Source of the DNA: Spirochaetes bacterium GWB1_27_13
Lineage (GTDB): Bacteria; Spirochaetota; GWE2-31-10; MWDO01
Reading direction: 5' to 3'
Assembly: GCA_001829125.1 (NCBI GenBank)
Contig: MIAN01000172.1
Coordinates: 6,634 to 40,679, forward strand
Length of the DNA stretch: 34,046 nt
Shown: positions 1-9,589 of the stretch, in pieces
Numbering within the stretch: the first letter of the stretch is position 1
How the letters are laid out: each line of letters begins with the position of its first letter
Notes under the pieces: model-generated
Told to the model about the DNA's origin: nothing
The model's database searches: none
The model's input: the letters and a program-made list of their open reading frames with translations, nothing else
Made by a program: the position numbers and the translations under genes

Positions 1-183
1 TGCCAATTTTTTAAAGGTGGAGTTCATTGTTCTTATGAAGAATTATTAACTTTCCCAGAAGAAATAAGAAAAAAAATGTACCTAACTCATTACGGAGATA
101 ATTTTGCCAATTTCAATCCTATAAAAGATAGTTTTTTAGGTTTTGCAGAACAAGGCAAATTTTATAATTTAATCGCCAAATGA
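1..183 (+). CDS. MBL-fold metallohydrolase, C-terminal fragment (5' end outside window)
   Basis: Frame 1 is open from base 1 to TGA at 181-183: CQFFKGGVHCSYEELLTFPEEIRKKMYLTHYGDNFANFNPIKDSFLGFAEQGKFYNLIAK. Closely matches the C-terminus of the MBL ORF at 3747-4592. Confidence 0.8.
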   Translation, partial: CQFFKGGVHCSYEELLTFPEEIRKKMYLTHYGDNFANFNPIKDSFLGFAEQGKFYNLIAK

Positions 184-983
184 GCAATTATAAACTTGTA
201 GCTTTTGATCTTGACGGCACTTTACTAAATTCAGATATGACTCTTGCAAAAAAGACAATTGATAATTTACATAGAATAATCGATAAAAATATCAAGTGTG
301 CAATAATCTCTGGTAGAAATTTATCCGATATTCTTTCGTTAATAAATGACTTAGATTTTTGCTATCTTTCGTCTTTAAGTGGTGCATTGATTTATAATAA
401 TTCAACTTCAGAAATAGAATATTTAAGATCAATACAAAAAGAATCTTCTATTAAATTAATTGATTTCTTAATCAAAAATGATCTTATAACGAATATTTTT
501 ACAACAAATAATATATATATTTCAAAGTATTCGTCATTATATTTTAGTAAACTTTATCAGGCATCACTAAAACCAAAAATGATTGACTCTTTAAATTTAG
601 ACGAAAATATTCTATCTATACAAATTTTATTAAAAAACGATAAAGAACTTGACATTATAAAGGAAGATATAAAAAATAAATTTAATAATTTAGAAATTTT
701 TAATGCAGGTTACAGTTGCCTCCAAATTAATCAAAAAGAAGCAAATAAAGGAGCTGCATTAAAATTTATTGCGGATAAGCTAAATATTCAACTAACTCAA
801 ACAATAGCTGTTGGCGATAGCGAAATGGACTTACCTATGCTTAATATAGCTGGAATGGGTATTGGCATGAAAAATTCAAAAAATCATCTTTTAGATAAAG
901 TAAAATTTATTACTAAAAAAGATAATAATAACAATGGTGCAACAAATTTTATTTTAAATATTTTGGAGAATAATTATGATTGA
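180..983 (+). CDS. HAD-superfamily (Cof-type, subclass IIB) hydrolase
   Basis: N-terminal FDLDGTLLNSD, IISGRN, and C-terminal K-ANKGAAL...AVGDSEMDLPML motifs; ATGA overlap with the upstream gene. Confidence 0.93.
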   Translation: MSNYKLVAFDLDGTLLNSDMTLAKKTIDNLHRIIDKNIKCAIISGRNLSDILSLINDLDFCYLSSLSGALIYNNSTSEIEYLRSIQKESSIKLIDFLIKNDLITNIFTTNNIYISKYSSLYFSKLYQASLKPKMIDSLNLDENILSIQILLKNDKELDIIKEDIKNKFNNLEIFNAGYSCLQINQKEANKGAALKFIADKLNIQLTQTIAVGDSEMDLPMLNIAGMGIGMKNSKNHLLDKVKFITKKDNNNNGATNFILNILENNYD

Positions 984-2040
984 TATAGAGAAATTTAAAG
1001 ACTCATTTAAAAATCAACTCTTTCATATCCTTGATGGAATAAAAGATAATGAGATGCAATCTTATTCTCTTTTTGTACTTGCATTATCAAATATAAGTCT
1101 AATGGATCAATTACGAAATGATTATGAGTTAAAAAATATATTATTTGATAAATATAACTTATTATCAGAGCATATTACAACTTATTTAGATAATGCAGAA
1201 GATTTTGATATATTTAAAAAAATAGTTACTTTCCAAAAGGATAATAAATTTGATAATAACACACTTTTAAATAATTTATCAAGAAAAAGAAAAGTATCAG
1301 ATTTTAATTTAAAATTTAATAAGATTAGAGAATTTAGACCAGAAAGAGAGTCAAAAGAAAAGTTTTTGGCAAATTTTAAAGATTTTGATGAAATAAAATT
1401 TAATTTTAATAAAAAATTCTTAAAAAAAGAAATAATTTTTGATGATAATTTTTTTATTGATAAAGAATTTAAGGATAGATTTACCTTTTTTTATAACAAA
1501 TTTCCTTTTGTAGAATATCACACTGTTATTGTTCCAGATAAGGATAAAAACAATCCCCAGTTTCTTAGTAGTGAATACCATAATTTAATCTGTGATTTTA
1601 TGAAGAATATAAAAGTTAAAAACAAAAAAGAAATAGTTGGAATTGGCTTTAGTGCTTATGGAGCATTCGCATCTGTTAATCATTTACACTTTCAGTTTTT
1701 TATAGAAGATTTACCTATTCTTGATGAAAAATGGATTCATAATGGAGGAAACTGTCAATATCCTGCTAAAATTTACAAATTTAACGATTTTTATTCAAGT
1801 TGGCAACAAATTGACTATTTTAATAAAAATAATATTACATACAATGTTTGTTACACAGCAGATTCTATTTTTTGCCTCCCAAGACAATTTCAATCAGAAT
1901 ATCCAAAACAAAATTGGTCAAAAGGTTTTGGTTGGTACGAAATGACAGGAGGTTTCATTTCATTCACTTATGATGATTTTAATAAGATAACAGAAAAAGA
2001 AATCGACCAAGATTTTGTAAATATTTCTTGTAAAACTTGA
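976..2040 (+). CDS. HIT-like / DUF4922-type nucleotidyltransferase (ATP adenylyltransferase or GDP-sugar phosphorylase-like)
   Basis: FVEYHTVIVPDKDKNNPQ and ASVNHLHFQFFIEDLP (HxHxQ-type HIT motif); start overlaps the HAD gene end. Confidence 0.55.
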   Translation: MIDIEKFKDSFKNQLFHILDGIKDNEMQSYSLFVLALSNISLMDQLRNDYELKNILFDKYNLLSEHITTYLDNAEDFDIFKKIVTFQKDNKFDNNTLLNNLSRKRKVSDFNLKFNKIREFRPERESKEKFLANFKDFDEIKFNFNKKFLKKEIIFDDNFFIDKEFKDRFTFFYNKFPFVEYHTVIVPDKDKNNPQFLSSEYHNLICDFMKNIKVKNKKEIVGIGFSAYGAFASVNHLHFQFFIEDLPILDEKWIHNGGNCQYPAKIYKFNDFYSSWQQIDYFNKNNITYNVCYTADSIFCLPRQFQSEYPKQNWSKGFGWYEMTGGFISFTYDDFNKITEKEIDQDFVNISCKT

Positions 2041-2107
2041 TTTTCTACTAAAAAGGTATAATATTTTTATTAATGTATTATTTTAAATTTATTAAGGAGA
2101 AATTTTT

Positions 2108-3520
2108 ATGTTAAAAAAGATTTTATTACTAACAAGTATCGTATCTATTATTTTTGGGCTTTTTACTGTGGCAACAGGATGTCAGATGCCATCCACTACT
2201 ACTACTACCACTACTACTATATCAAGTAGCATAGCAAATAAAGTAATAATAGATATACCAACATCACTCACAACAGAGACCACAACAAAAACATCTTCTA
2301 TTATAGAAAAAACTTTTGTTGTAAGTCCAGACCAACAATTATTAAAAACAACTGTTTCTGGCTATTACTCTCTTGTTAGAACTCAACTAAGGCTCGCATC
2401 AGATCTTTCAAAAATAATTAAAACAACTCTTTCAAACCTTGAGACTGTAAATATAAATAACATTCCTCTTTTTAAACTAACAACAACTGTTAGTTACACA
2501 GAGGATTCTACTCAAAACAAACTAAAATTTACATCAAAAGGAAACGACCAATATCTTTTAGAATACTGGAGAAAACAAACATCTGGTTCTTATGAAAAGT
2601 TTTTTGAAATGCCTTTTACTTATTTAACAAGTGGAGGAACAGTAGAAGTTAGAGGTTATGTGACAATTGATACAACATCTGACAAATCAATAAAATCAGA
2701 AAATGGAGACAAAAAACCAGAACTTGTTAGAATAGATTTTGATTCAAATCTTAATAGCACTGGTAAACAATATATGAAAGTTTCTCTTTACAAGTTTAGG
2801 TTTCATAGAGACTTAGATCAAAATGCTAGTGATCAAAATGGTATTGTTGAACTAACAAAAAATACAGACGGTTCAATAGAAATAACTGGAAATATAATGG
2901 TTCCTGGCTCTCGATGGTTTGTGTGGAATGGTTATAAATACGATAACACAGTAGATACAACTTCAGCATCAGAAACAAGATACTATGTTTTTACTGGTAA
3001 GGCAACAACAGACAATAAAGCAACTGTAAATCTTGGACTTGCTGAATCTACATACACAGATGCTACTGTTTTTACAGATTATTCAATTGGTACAGTCATA
3101 AAAAGATTATACACAGATAGATTAAATAACAATTATGCTTTTGAAAGTAGCCAAAATAGTTATGGAAAAACAATAATAACGATTCTTAATACATTTAATA
3201 CTGGCTATCCTCAATATCAGCTTGATACAACAAATTATAACAATAATACTCCAGAAAAAGTTTATGCTGCTATAAAAAATGGGGTAGAAAGGGCATCAAT
3301 TCTTAGTCAAAGTAATTATATGGTTAATTATCTTTTGGCTTTAATGGAAGTAGAAAATCCAGCTTATTTTGTTCAAAATGATTATAGTGGCTATGGCAGT
3401 ACAGCACCAACTGGTTTTATTACAAAAGCAGAAATTGATACAATTAATGTAATCCCTAAAGCAACAGTAACAAATCTTACTGTAAGTTTTGATAACGCAT
3501 CAGATGATGCAGGATTTTAA
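2108..3520 (+). CDS. putative lipoprotein with Thr-rich linker
   Basis: Signal peptide with lipobox-like VATGC, followed by QMPSTTTTTTTT; SD aaggagaaattttt upstream. Confidence 0.75.
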   Translation: MLKKILLLTSIVSIIFGLFTVATGCQMPSTTTTTTTTISSSIANKVIIDIPTSLTTETTTKTSSIIEKTFVVSPDQQLLKTTVSGYYSLVRTQLRLASDLSKIIKTTLSNLETVNINNIPLFKLTTTVSYTEDSTQNKLKFTSKGNDQYLLEYWRKQTSGSYEKFFEMPFTYLTSGGTVEVRGYVTIDTTSDKSIKSENGDKKPELVRIDFDSNLNSTGKQYMKVSLYKFRFHRDLDQNASDQNGIVELTKNTDGSIEITGNIMVPGSRWFVWNGYKYDNTVDTTSASETRYYVFTGKATTDNKATVNLGLAESTYTDATVFTDYSIGTVIKRLYTDRLNNNYAFESSQNSYGKTIITILNTFNTGYPQYQLDTTNYNNNTPEKVYAAIKNGVERASILSQSNYMVNYLLALMEVENPAYFVQNDYSGYGSTAPTGFITKAEIDTINVIPKATVTNLTVSFDNASDDAGF

Positions 3521-3540
3521 TTTTTAGACATATTTTTGTT

Positions 3541-3662
3541 AGAGGTTGTCTGGTAAGATTGCATACATTTTATTGTCTACTACTACTAATACCGTAGTTT
3601 CCTGTTTAAAGTAGTGTCCAACAAAAGAGTGCAAATCTTACTACCGTATTTAGACAACCTCT
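3541..3662. repeat. long imperfect inverted repeat; possible structured terminator, ncRNA or MITE remnant
   Basis: AGAGGTTGTCT (3541-3551) pairs with AGACAACCTCT (3652-3662); inner arm GTAAGATTGCA pairs with TGCAAATCTTAC (3630-3641, one bulge); T-run follows the right arm. Confidence 0.65.
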
Positions 3663-3699
3663 TTTTTTATTAATTTTTATTTAATTTTTCTAACTCCTA

Positions 3700-3727
3700 T
3701 TGACAAATTTATAAATAATTTTATTAT
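3700..3727 (+). promoter_or_regulatory. putative sigma70-type promoter for MBL gene
   Basis: TTGACA - 16 nt - TATTAT, about 20 nt upstream of ATG 3747. Confidence 0.5.
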
Positions 3728-3746
3728 ATAATATAGGGAAAAAATT

Positions 3747-4592
3747 ATGAAAATTGAAAAATTAAATGGTTCTCTTTCGTTGACTAACGATAATTTTTTA
3801 TCTTTATTTTTTGTTGGGGTAGGTAGTGCATTCTCAAAAAAACATAACCAAACCAATTTATTGGCAATCAAAGGTCAAGATCACATCTTAATTGACTGCG
3901 GGACAAAATGTGGGCAGGCTCTATATAATTATGGGTCGGCATTGGCTAATATAAAAAATTATCTTGTTACACACACACATGCAGACCATATCGGTAGCCT
4001 CGAAGAAGCAGCTTTAATGAGTCGCTATGTTGCAAAAAAAAAGCCAAAGATGATAATAACAGAGACGTTCCAGCATATACTTTGGGATATGTGTCTAAGA
4101 GGTGGTTCTGCTTACGGTGAAGAAACTATGGGACAAATGCTAACTTTTGAAGCATTTTGGGAAATAGAACGACCAAAAATTCTTATTGAATTTGAAAGAG
4201 AAACATATCAGAGTAATATAGGAAATTTAGATATAAAAATTGTAAGAACAATGCACATTCCAGACAAATCTGTAAGTTATAAGGACTCTTTTTGGAGTTG
4301 TGGGCTAATTTTTGATAATAAGGTTTTATTTACAGGAGATACAAGATTTGACTTAGATTTAATTATGAGTTATGATAAAAAATTTAATTTTCAAGCAATT
4401 TTTCATGATTGTCAACTTTTTACAGGTGGAGTTCATTCTTCAATAGAAGAGTTAAATACTTTACCAGCAGAAATTAAAAAGAAAGTTTATCTTGTTCATT
4501 ATGGCGATAATTGGGAGCAATTTGAACCTAAAGTAAAAGAATATGGATTTGGTGGATTTACTCAAGAGGGCGTTTATTATTGTTTCGATTAA
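3747..4592 (+). CDS. MBL-fold metallohydrolase (RNase Z / PhnP-like)
   Basis: THTHADHIGSLEEA metal-binding motif, TGDTRFD, GGVHSS, HYGDN. Confidence 0.88.
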   Translation: MKIEKLNGSLSLTNDNFLSLFFVGVGSAFSKKHNQTNLLAIKGQDHILIDCGTKCGQALYNYGSALANIKNYLVTHTHADHIGSLEEAALMSRYVAKKKPKMIITETFQHILWDMCLRGGSAYGEETMGQMLTFEAFWEIERPKILIEFERETYQSNIGNLDIKIVRTMHIPDKSVSYKDSFWSCGLIFDNKVLFTGDTRFDLDLIMSYDKKFNFQAIFHDCQLFTGGVHSSIEELNTLPAEIKKKVYLVHYGDNWEQFEPKVKEYGFGGFTQEGVYYCFD

Positions 4593-4615
4593 TTGATAAA
4601 TATAAGGAGAAAATT

Positions 4616-5065
4616 ATGGATCAAAATCTTAAAGAAAAACTCGACAAGGCATTAAACAGTGGCAAGGTGGCATTAGAAGATGTACAAACAATCGTAAAAA
4701 ATATCACAAAAGAGGTTGTTGAAAAATCAAAAGCACAAGGAGATGATTTAAAAACAACAACAGGCGACTTTTTTAAAGAAGTAATTAATTCTTTATCAAA
4801 AGTAGGTAAGGGTGGCGTTGAATTTATAAAAGCTGCTGGCGAAGGATTTAAAGAAGGCGTTAAAGAATCAACTGATGGAGATAAAAACCTTATTAAAGAA
4901 ACAGGCGAAGCTTTAGGTGAAGGTCTCAAATCCTTAGCAGAAGTAGGTATTTATGTAACTCATGAAACAGTAAAAAATCTTAGTTCTGTTATAGAAAATT
5001 TATTTAAAACAGAAGATGATAAAAAAGATGATAAAAATGATCAAGATTATAATTCACAAGAATAA
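4616..5065 (+). CDS. small helical phasin-like protein of unknown function
   Basis: SD aaggagaaaatt before ATG 4616; Gly/Lys-rich amphipathic helical sequence (KTTTGDFFKEVINSLSKVGKGGVEFIKAAGEGFKEGVKES). Confidence 0.6.
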   Translation: MDQNLKEKLDKALNSGKVALEDVQTIVKNITKEVVEKSKAQGDDLKTTTGDFFKEVINSLSKVGKGGVEFIKAAGEGFKEGVKESTDGDKNLIKETGEALGEGLKSLAEVGIYVTHETVKNLSSVIENLFKTEDDKKDDKNDQDYNSQE

Positions 5066-5083
5066 ATAGGGTAGTCTAACGCG

Positions 5084-6118
5084 ATGAGAGATATTCAGAA
5101 AGAATTTGATAGCATCTCATTTGAAAGTCTTATTATAAATAAAGTATCAAATGAAGAAGATAAAAAGCTTTTGCAAAATTTTTATCAAAAAGACCCCATT
5201 GATGATAAATACAAATTAAAAGAAAAAATAAAAGAAATTGATATTGATAAACTTGGTAGAATTTTTGACTCTGTTGGTTTTCTTCCTGATGTAAAAAAAG
5301 AAGAACTAAAGAAAAACTACAAAAAAATCGAACGATATTTTCTTTTAAAACAAAAAGCTTTTGAAAATTATAAACATATTCCAGTTGAAGAAATAATAAA
5401 TAACTCGCCTAAATATTATGCGTTTATTAGATTGATTGAACAGTTAAATTCTTTTATTAATAAAGACCCTAACTGGCTTAAAGAATTTGTTGCAAAAAAC
5501 AAAGTTAAATTTGACTGGAATAGTTATTCAAAATGGAAGTCTGGGCAAGATTTTTATAAAATTACTTATAATGATACCTATTCTCCATCAAAATGGATAA
5601 ATTTAGTTCAAGATAAGCTAATTGAAATTATAAAATCTCTCCAAATTTTACTCTATATGGAATTCTACATCGAAGAGAATGTTTTCAAAAAATTCTTAAA
5701 AATGAATGTAGAAGTTGATTACAAGATGAAAGCAAATTATATAAAAAGATCACTCCCATCAGAAGACATTGAAATAATTTTTAATGTAGTTGATTATTTA
5801 TTAAAGTTAAATGTCGAAAACGATTTTACAACAAATCTTGTTATTGATACAACAGTTTGCTTTAAAGCTTATAGGTTTATTGATGAGTCTGGTGTTTTTG
5901 ATTTATTAAAAAGAAAAGAATTTTATGTTAAATATCATCTCGAATTTTTAAATAAAATGCCTACCAAAGAAAGAATCATAATTCCATGCGAACATGATAT
6001 AGTCGCTGTGGCAACTAATTTTTTGGAAGGGCTAAAAGATTTATTCTTTACATATAAAGAATATAAAGATAGACTCATCGAAAAATATAATAAAATAAAA
6101 TCCAAAATAAAATTCTAA
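5084..6118 (+). CDS. hypothetical protein, predicted mostly helical
   Basis: 344-aa ORF on the coding strand immediately after the phasin-like gene; no family recognised. Confidence 0.7.
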   Translation: MRDIQKEFDSISFESLIINKVSNEEDKKLLQNFYQKDPIDDKYKLKEKIKEIDIDKLGRIFDSVGFLPDVKKEELKKNYKKIERYFLLKQKAFENYKHIPVEEIINNSPKYYAFIRLIEQLNSFINKDPNWLKEFVAKNKVKFDWNSYSKWKSGQDFYKITYNDTYSPSKWINLVQDKLIEIIKSLQILLYMEFYIEENVFKKFLKMNVEVDYKMKANYIKRSLPSEDIEIIFNVVDYLLKLNVENDFTTNLVIDTTVCFKAYRFIDESGVFDLLKRKEFYVKYHLEFLNKMPTKERIIIPCEHDIVAVATNFLEGLKDLFFTYKEYKDRLIEKYNKIKSKIKF

Positions 6119-6271
6119 AAAATAATCACTTTTCTATTGCTTTTAATTAAATTTATTTGTACCTTTTAAATATTGGTATTTTTTTAATATTTATAGTTTT
6201 TAGAAAAAAATATCAAAAATTTTAATTTTTTCTTAATTAAATCAAATTTTAATTTGGAAGAGGTAAATAAA

Positions 6272-7264
6272 ATGATAAATAAAGAAGATTTTGATTTTGA
6301 GAAACTAAAAATAATATTTGAAAGTTTGTCAAAAATAAATATTGGCATCTGCGTCATTAGTGCTGATTATAATATTTTATTTGAAAATAACTTTCTTAAA
6401 ACCTCTTTTGGTGAGGTTGTTGGTAAAAAATGTTTTGCCGTTTATAATGAATTTAGTTTTATCTACGAAATCAACTTTCTAAATAAAGCGATTAAAAGCA
6501 AAAATCCTGAAACAAAAGAAATTTTTTATAATAATAAAATTTATAATTTAATCGTCTTACCAATATTCGACTCTAAAGACGAAATTTGTTGTTTATTAGA
6601 ATCAGTTACTGTAAATAATTTACCAATTCATCAAGAGAATATAAATAATAATACAATATCAAATGATTATAATAATACATTAAATGGAATTTTAGCAAGT
6701 ATTTTTGGCAACATAAAACTTGCTAAGTTTGATATTCAAGGTGATATTGACAGAAATGAGGCATTAGCTTATTTAACGTGTGCAGAAAATAGCACTCTTA
6801 AAGCAAGAAATTTAATTCAAAATATTCATTCTGAAAAAGATAATTTGTTACCTCATAAAAAATTATTTAAGAAGAATAATATTCCTTACGGTAAAATACT
6901 TCTTATGGATGACGAAGAAATAGTAAGAGATACAACTGGTAAAATGCTAAATTATCTTGGTTATGAAGTAAAATTTGCTAAAGAGGGAAAAGAAGCTGTA
7001 ACTGTATATAAAAAATATTTTGATACAAAAGAACATTTTGATTTTGTAATACTCGACTTGAGTATTCCTGGTGGAATGGGTGGAGAAGAAACAATAAAAC
7101 TTTTGAAAACGATAAACCCTTTTATAAAAGCAATAGTTTTTAGTGGCTATTATCATAATCCAGTAATATCAAATTATTTAGATTATGGATTTAGTGGGGT
7201 ACTAAAAAAACCTTTTGATTTTTATGAATTAGAAAATATAATTTTAAGAATGTCTAACGAGTAA
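6272..7264 (+). CDS. degenerate hybrid sensor protein: PAS-like + HisKA-like segment without the His + REC receiver (no HATPase domain)
   Basis: NDYNNTLNGILASIFGNIKLAK aligns to typical HDFNN-LL--ILGNI-LAK; receiver has LLMDDEE, FVILDLSIPGGMGG, FSGYY, KKPF. ATG 6272 with SD ggaagaggt. Confidence 0.8.
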   Translation: MINKEDFDFEKLKIIFESLSKINIGICVISADYNILFENNFLKTSFGEVVGKKCFAVYNEFSFIYEINFLNKAIKSKNPETKEIFYNNKIYNLIVLPIFDSKDEICCLLESVTVNNLPIHQENINNNTISNDYNNTLNGILASIFGNIKLAKFDIQGDIDRNEALAYLTCAENSTLKARNLIQNIHSEKDNLLPHKKLFKKNNIPYGKILLMDDEEIVRDTTGKMLNYLGYEVKFAKEGKEAVTVYKKYFDTKEHFDFVILDLSIPGGMGGEETIKLLKTINPFIKAIVFSGYYHNPVISNYLDYGFSGVLKKPFDFYELENIILRMSNE

Positions 7265-7333
7265 AACCTTCTGGCATCAATAATTTTTATTATTCTGCGT
7301 AAAAAACTTTTGGAGTATATTTCTAAATTTAAT

Positions 7334-7361
7334 TTGAAATATTTGTAATTTTAACTATAAT
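7334..7361 (+). promoter_or_regulatory. putative sigma70-type promoter
   Basis: TTGAAA - 16 nt - TATAAT upstream of the histidine kinase at 7397. Confidence 0.5.
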
Positions 7362-7396
7362 TAATATATAACTATTTAAGAGTTTAAAGGTTTTAT

Positions 7397-9574
7397 ATGA
7401 AAATTAACTTTAATGATATAATTATTCCAAGAAAAATAATTTTATTATTTATTTTTTCAATAATAATATTAATAGTCCTAATTACTATTTTTTTAAATAG
7501 AAATTTAAGTGACTTGTTTTTTAAACTGTGGACAAATTATAATCAAGACCTTGCGTTATCTATTTCAAAACATTGCCATAAAGAAATTGATATTGCCCAA
7601 AAACAGCTCGAAATGCTATCAATAGACCCAGATTTCCAAAATCTTTCTAATATTGATAAAATAGACTTAACTATAAATGGACTACCTCAAAATTATGAAC
7701 CTTATAAAAGAAAAATTTTTAGTGAATTATTAAAACGTAATAAAGATTTTTCACTTTTATTTCTATTACTGCCAAACGGAGATAATTATATATCCTATCC
7801 TTTTGAAATTCAAAAGTCTTTAAAAAAAAATAATTTAAGTGATAGAGAATATTTTCAAAAAGTAGTAAAAACTAAAATCCCTTATATTTCTGATTATTTT
7901 ATTGGTGCTGATGGACAACCTTCCATTGTAATAGATGTACCAATACTTGATGAAAATAATAACATAAAATGCCATATTGGAGGAGTTTTTTATCTCGATA
8001 CCCTAAATTTAATATTAAAACAAATAACCCCAGAAGAGGAAACCTATTCAATGCTTATTGATAGAAAAGGAAATTTAATTGCTCATAACAACTCCCTCTT
8101 TTTAGAAAAAAAAGAAAAAAATAATTTAAAAAAACATCCTTTTATAAAAGATTTCTTAGCAAATAAAGACTCTTATAATAAAAGTAAAACATTCTCTTAT
8201 ATCCATCCTGTTGACAACAAAGAGTATATAGGAAGTTTTGTTGCTCTTAGTTTTGGATGGGGTTTTGGATTAAGTTTTAAAAAAGAAATGATATACAAAA
8301 ATATTAATTTACAAACATTAAGTATCCTTCTACTCGTTATTCTCCTTATTATTTTAGTGGATGGAATTGGATTTATTATTTTAAGAAGATACATTAACAC
8401 ATGGATAGAAAAAGAAAATATTCTTTTAGAATCTAATTTAGAAAATGAAAAAAAATATCAAATGTTATTTGATACAATGTTAAATGGTTTTGCTCTACAC
8501 GAAATTATATGTGATAAAGAAGGTACTCCTATTGATTATAGATTTTTAGAAATTAATCCTTCCTTTGAAAGAATTACGGGACTTAGAAAAGACGATTTAG
8601 TAGGAAAAACAGTTTTAGAAGTTTTACCTAAAACAGAATCTTACTGGATTTCTCAATATGGCGAAGTAGCTCTAAAAGGTATAGATAAATTCTTTGAAAA
8701 TTATTCTTCTGATCTAAATAGATATTACGAAGTTTTTGCATACTGTCCAAAAAAAATGCAATTTGCAGTAATAATTTCTGATATTACCCCAAGAAAAATA
8801 TCAGAAATAGAGATGAATAAGCTAAATCAAGAGTTAGTTCTAAAAAATAAAGAACTAGAACAAATAGTTTATGTTTCGTCACACGATTTAAGAAGTCCTT
8901 TGGTTAATATACAAGGATTTAGTAAAGAACTTCAACATTCTGTTAATAGTATAAAAAAATTGTTAGAAACAAAAGAAATTAAGTCAAAACAATTAGAAGA
9001 TATAATAACTGAAGATATAGAAACATTTTTAATGTACATATTAAAAAGCGTAGAAAAAATGGACTCTTTGCTTTCTGGATTATTAAAATTATCAAGAGTT
9101 GGAAGAGCAGCTTTAAATCTAAAAATAATAAATATGAATAAATTAATTAATAATGTAATTAAAAATTTTAGTTTCAAAATTGTAGAAAATTGTATAAAAA
9201 TAAATACAGAAGAACTTCCTGATTGTTTTGGAGATGAAGTTTTAGTAGACCAAGTTTTTTCAAATCTTTTAGAAAATGCAATGAAATACCTTGCTAATAA
9301 TAGACAAGGCATAATAACAATAGGTGGTTTTGTAGAAAAAGATACATCCGTCTATTTTATTGAAGACAATGGGGTAGGTATTGGTCAAGAACATTATGAT
9401 AAAGTATTTGAATTATTTTATAGAGTTTCACCTCGTGAAAGTAAGGGCGAAGGATTAGGACTTACTGTAACAAAAAAAATTCTACACATGTTAAATGGAA
9501 ATATATGGGTAGAATCAGAATTAGGAAAAGGAACAAAATTTTTATTCTCTTTACCAACAAAAAACAAACTCTAA
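7397..9574 (+). CDS. membrane sensor histidine kinase (two TM segments, Cache-like extracytoplasmic domain, PAS, HisKA, HATPase_c)
   Basis: TM segments near residues 10-30 and 305-330; YVSSHDLRSPLVNIQGFSKEL H-box; NLLENAMKY, IEDNGVGIG, GEGLGLTVTKKIL. Confidence 0.93.
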   Translation: MKINFNDIIIPRKIILLFIFSIIILIVLITIFLNRNLSDLFFKLWTNYNQDLALSISKHCHKEIDIAQKQLEMLSIDPDFQNLSNIDKIDLTINGLPQNYEPYKRKIFSELLKRNKDFSLLFLLLPNGDNYISYPFEIQKSLKKNNLSDREYFQKVVKTKIPYISDYFIGADGQPSIVIDVPILDENNNIKCHIGGVFYLDTLNLILKQITPEEETYSMLIDRKGNLIAHNNSLFLEKKEKNNLKKHPFIKDFLANKDSYNKSKTFSYIHPVDNKEYIGSFVALSFGWGFGLSFKKEMIYKNINLQTLSILLLVILLIILVDGIGFIILRRYINTWIEKENILLESNLENEKKYQMLFDTMLNGFALHEIICDKEGTPIDYRFLEINPSFERITGLRKDDLVGKTVLEVLPKTESYWISQYGEVALKGIDKFFENYSSDLNRYYEVFAYCPKKMQFAVIISDITPRKISEIEMNKLNQELVLKNKELEQIVYVSSHDLRSPLVNIQGFSKELQHSVNSIKKLLETKEIKSKQLEDIITEDIETFLMYILKSVEKMDSLLSGLLKLSRVGRAALNLKIINMNKLINNVIKNFSFKIVENCIKINTEELPDCFGDEVLVDQVFSNLLENAMKYLANNRQGIITIGGFVEKDTSVYFIEDNGVGIGQEHYDKVFELFYRVSPRESKGEGLGLTVTKKILHMLNGNIWVESELGKGTKFLFSLPTKNKL

Positions 9575-9589
9575 AATTTAGGAGGGAGT

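Noticed and set aside
4621-4929. 102-aa antisense ORF over the phasin-like gene
   Set aside because: Pro/Ser-rich translation typical of the reverse strand of a Gly/Lys-rich gene; no SD or homology.
8932-9312. 126-aa antisense ORF inside the histidine kinase
   Set aside because: Overlaps clear HisKA/HATPase coding sequence; Phe/Ser/Ile-rich composition of antisense noise.
9425-9441. GTTTCACCTCGTGAAAG, resembling a second parS
   Set aside because: Half-sites are separated by extra bases compared with TGTTTCACGTGAAACA, and it lies in conserved kinase coding sequence (YRVSPRESKGEGLG).
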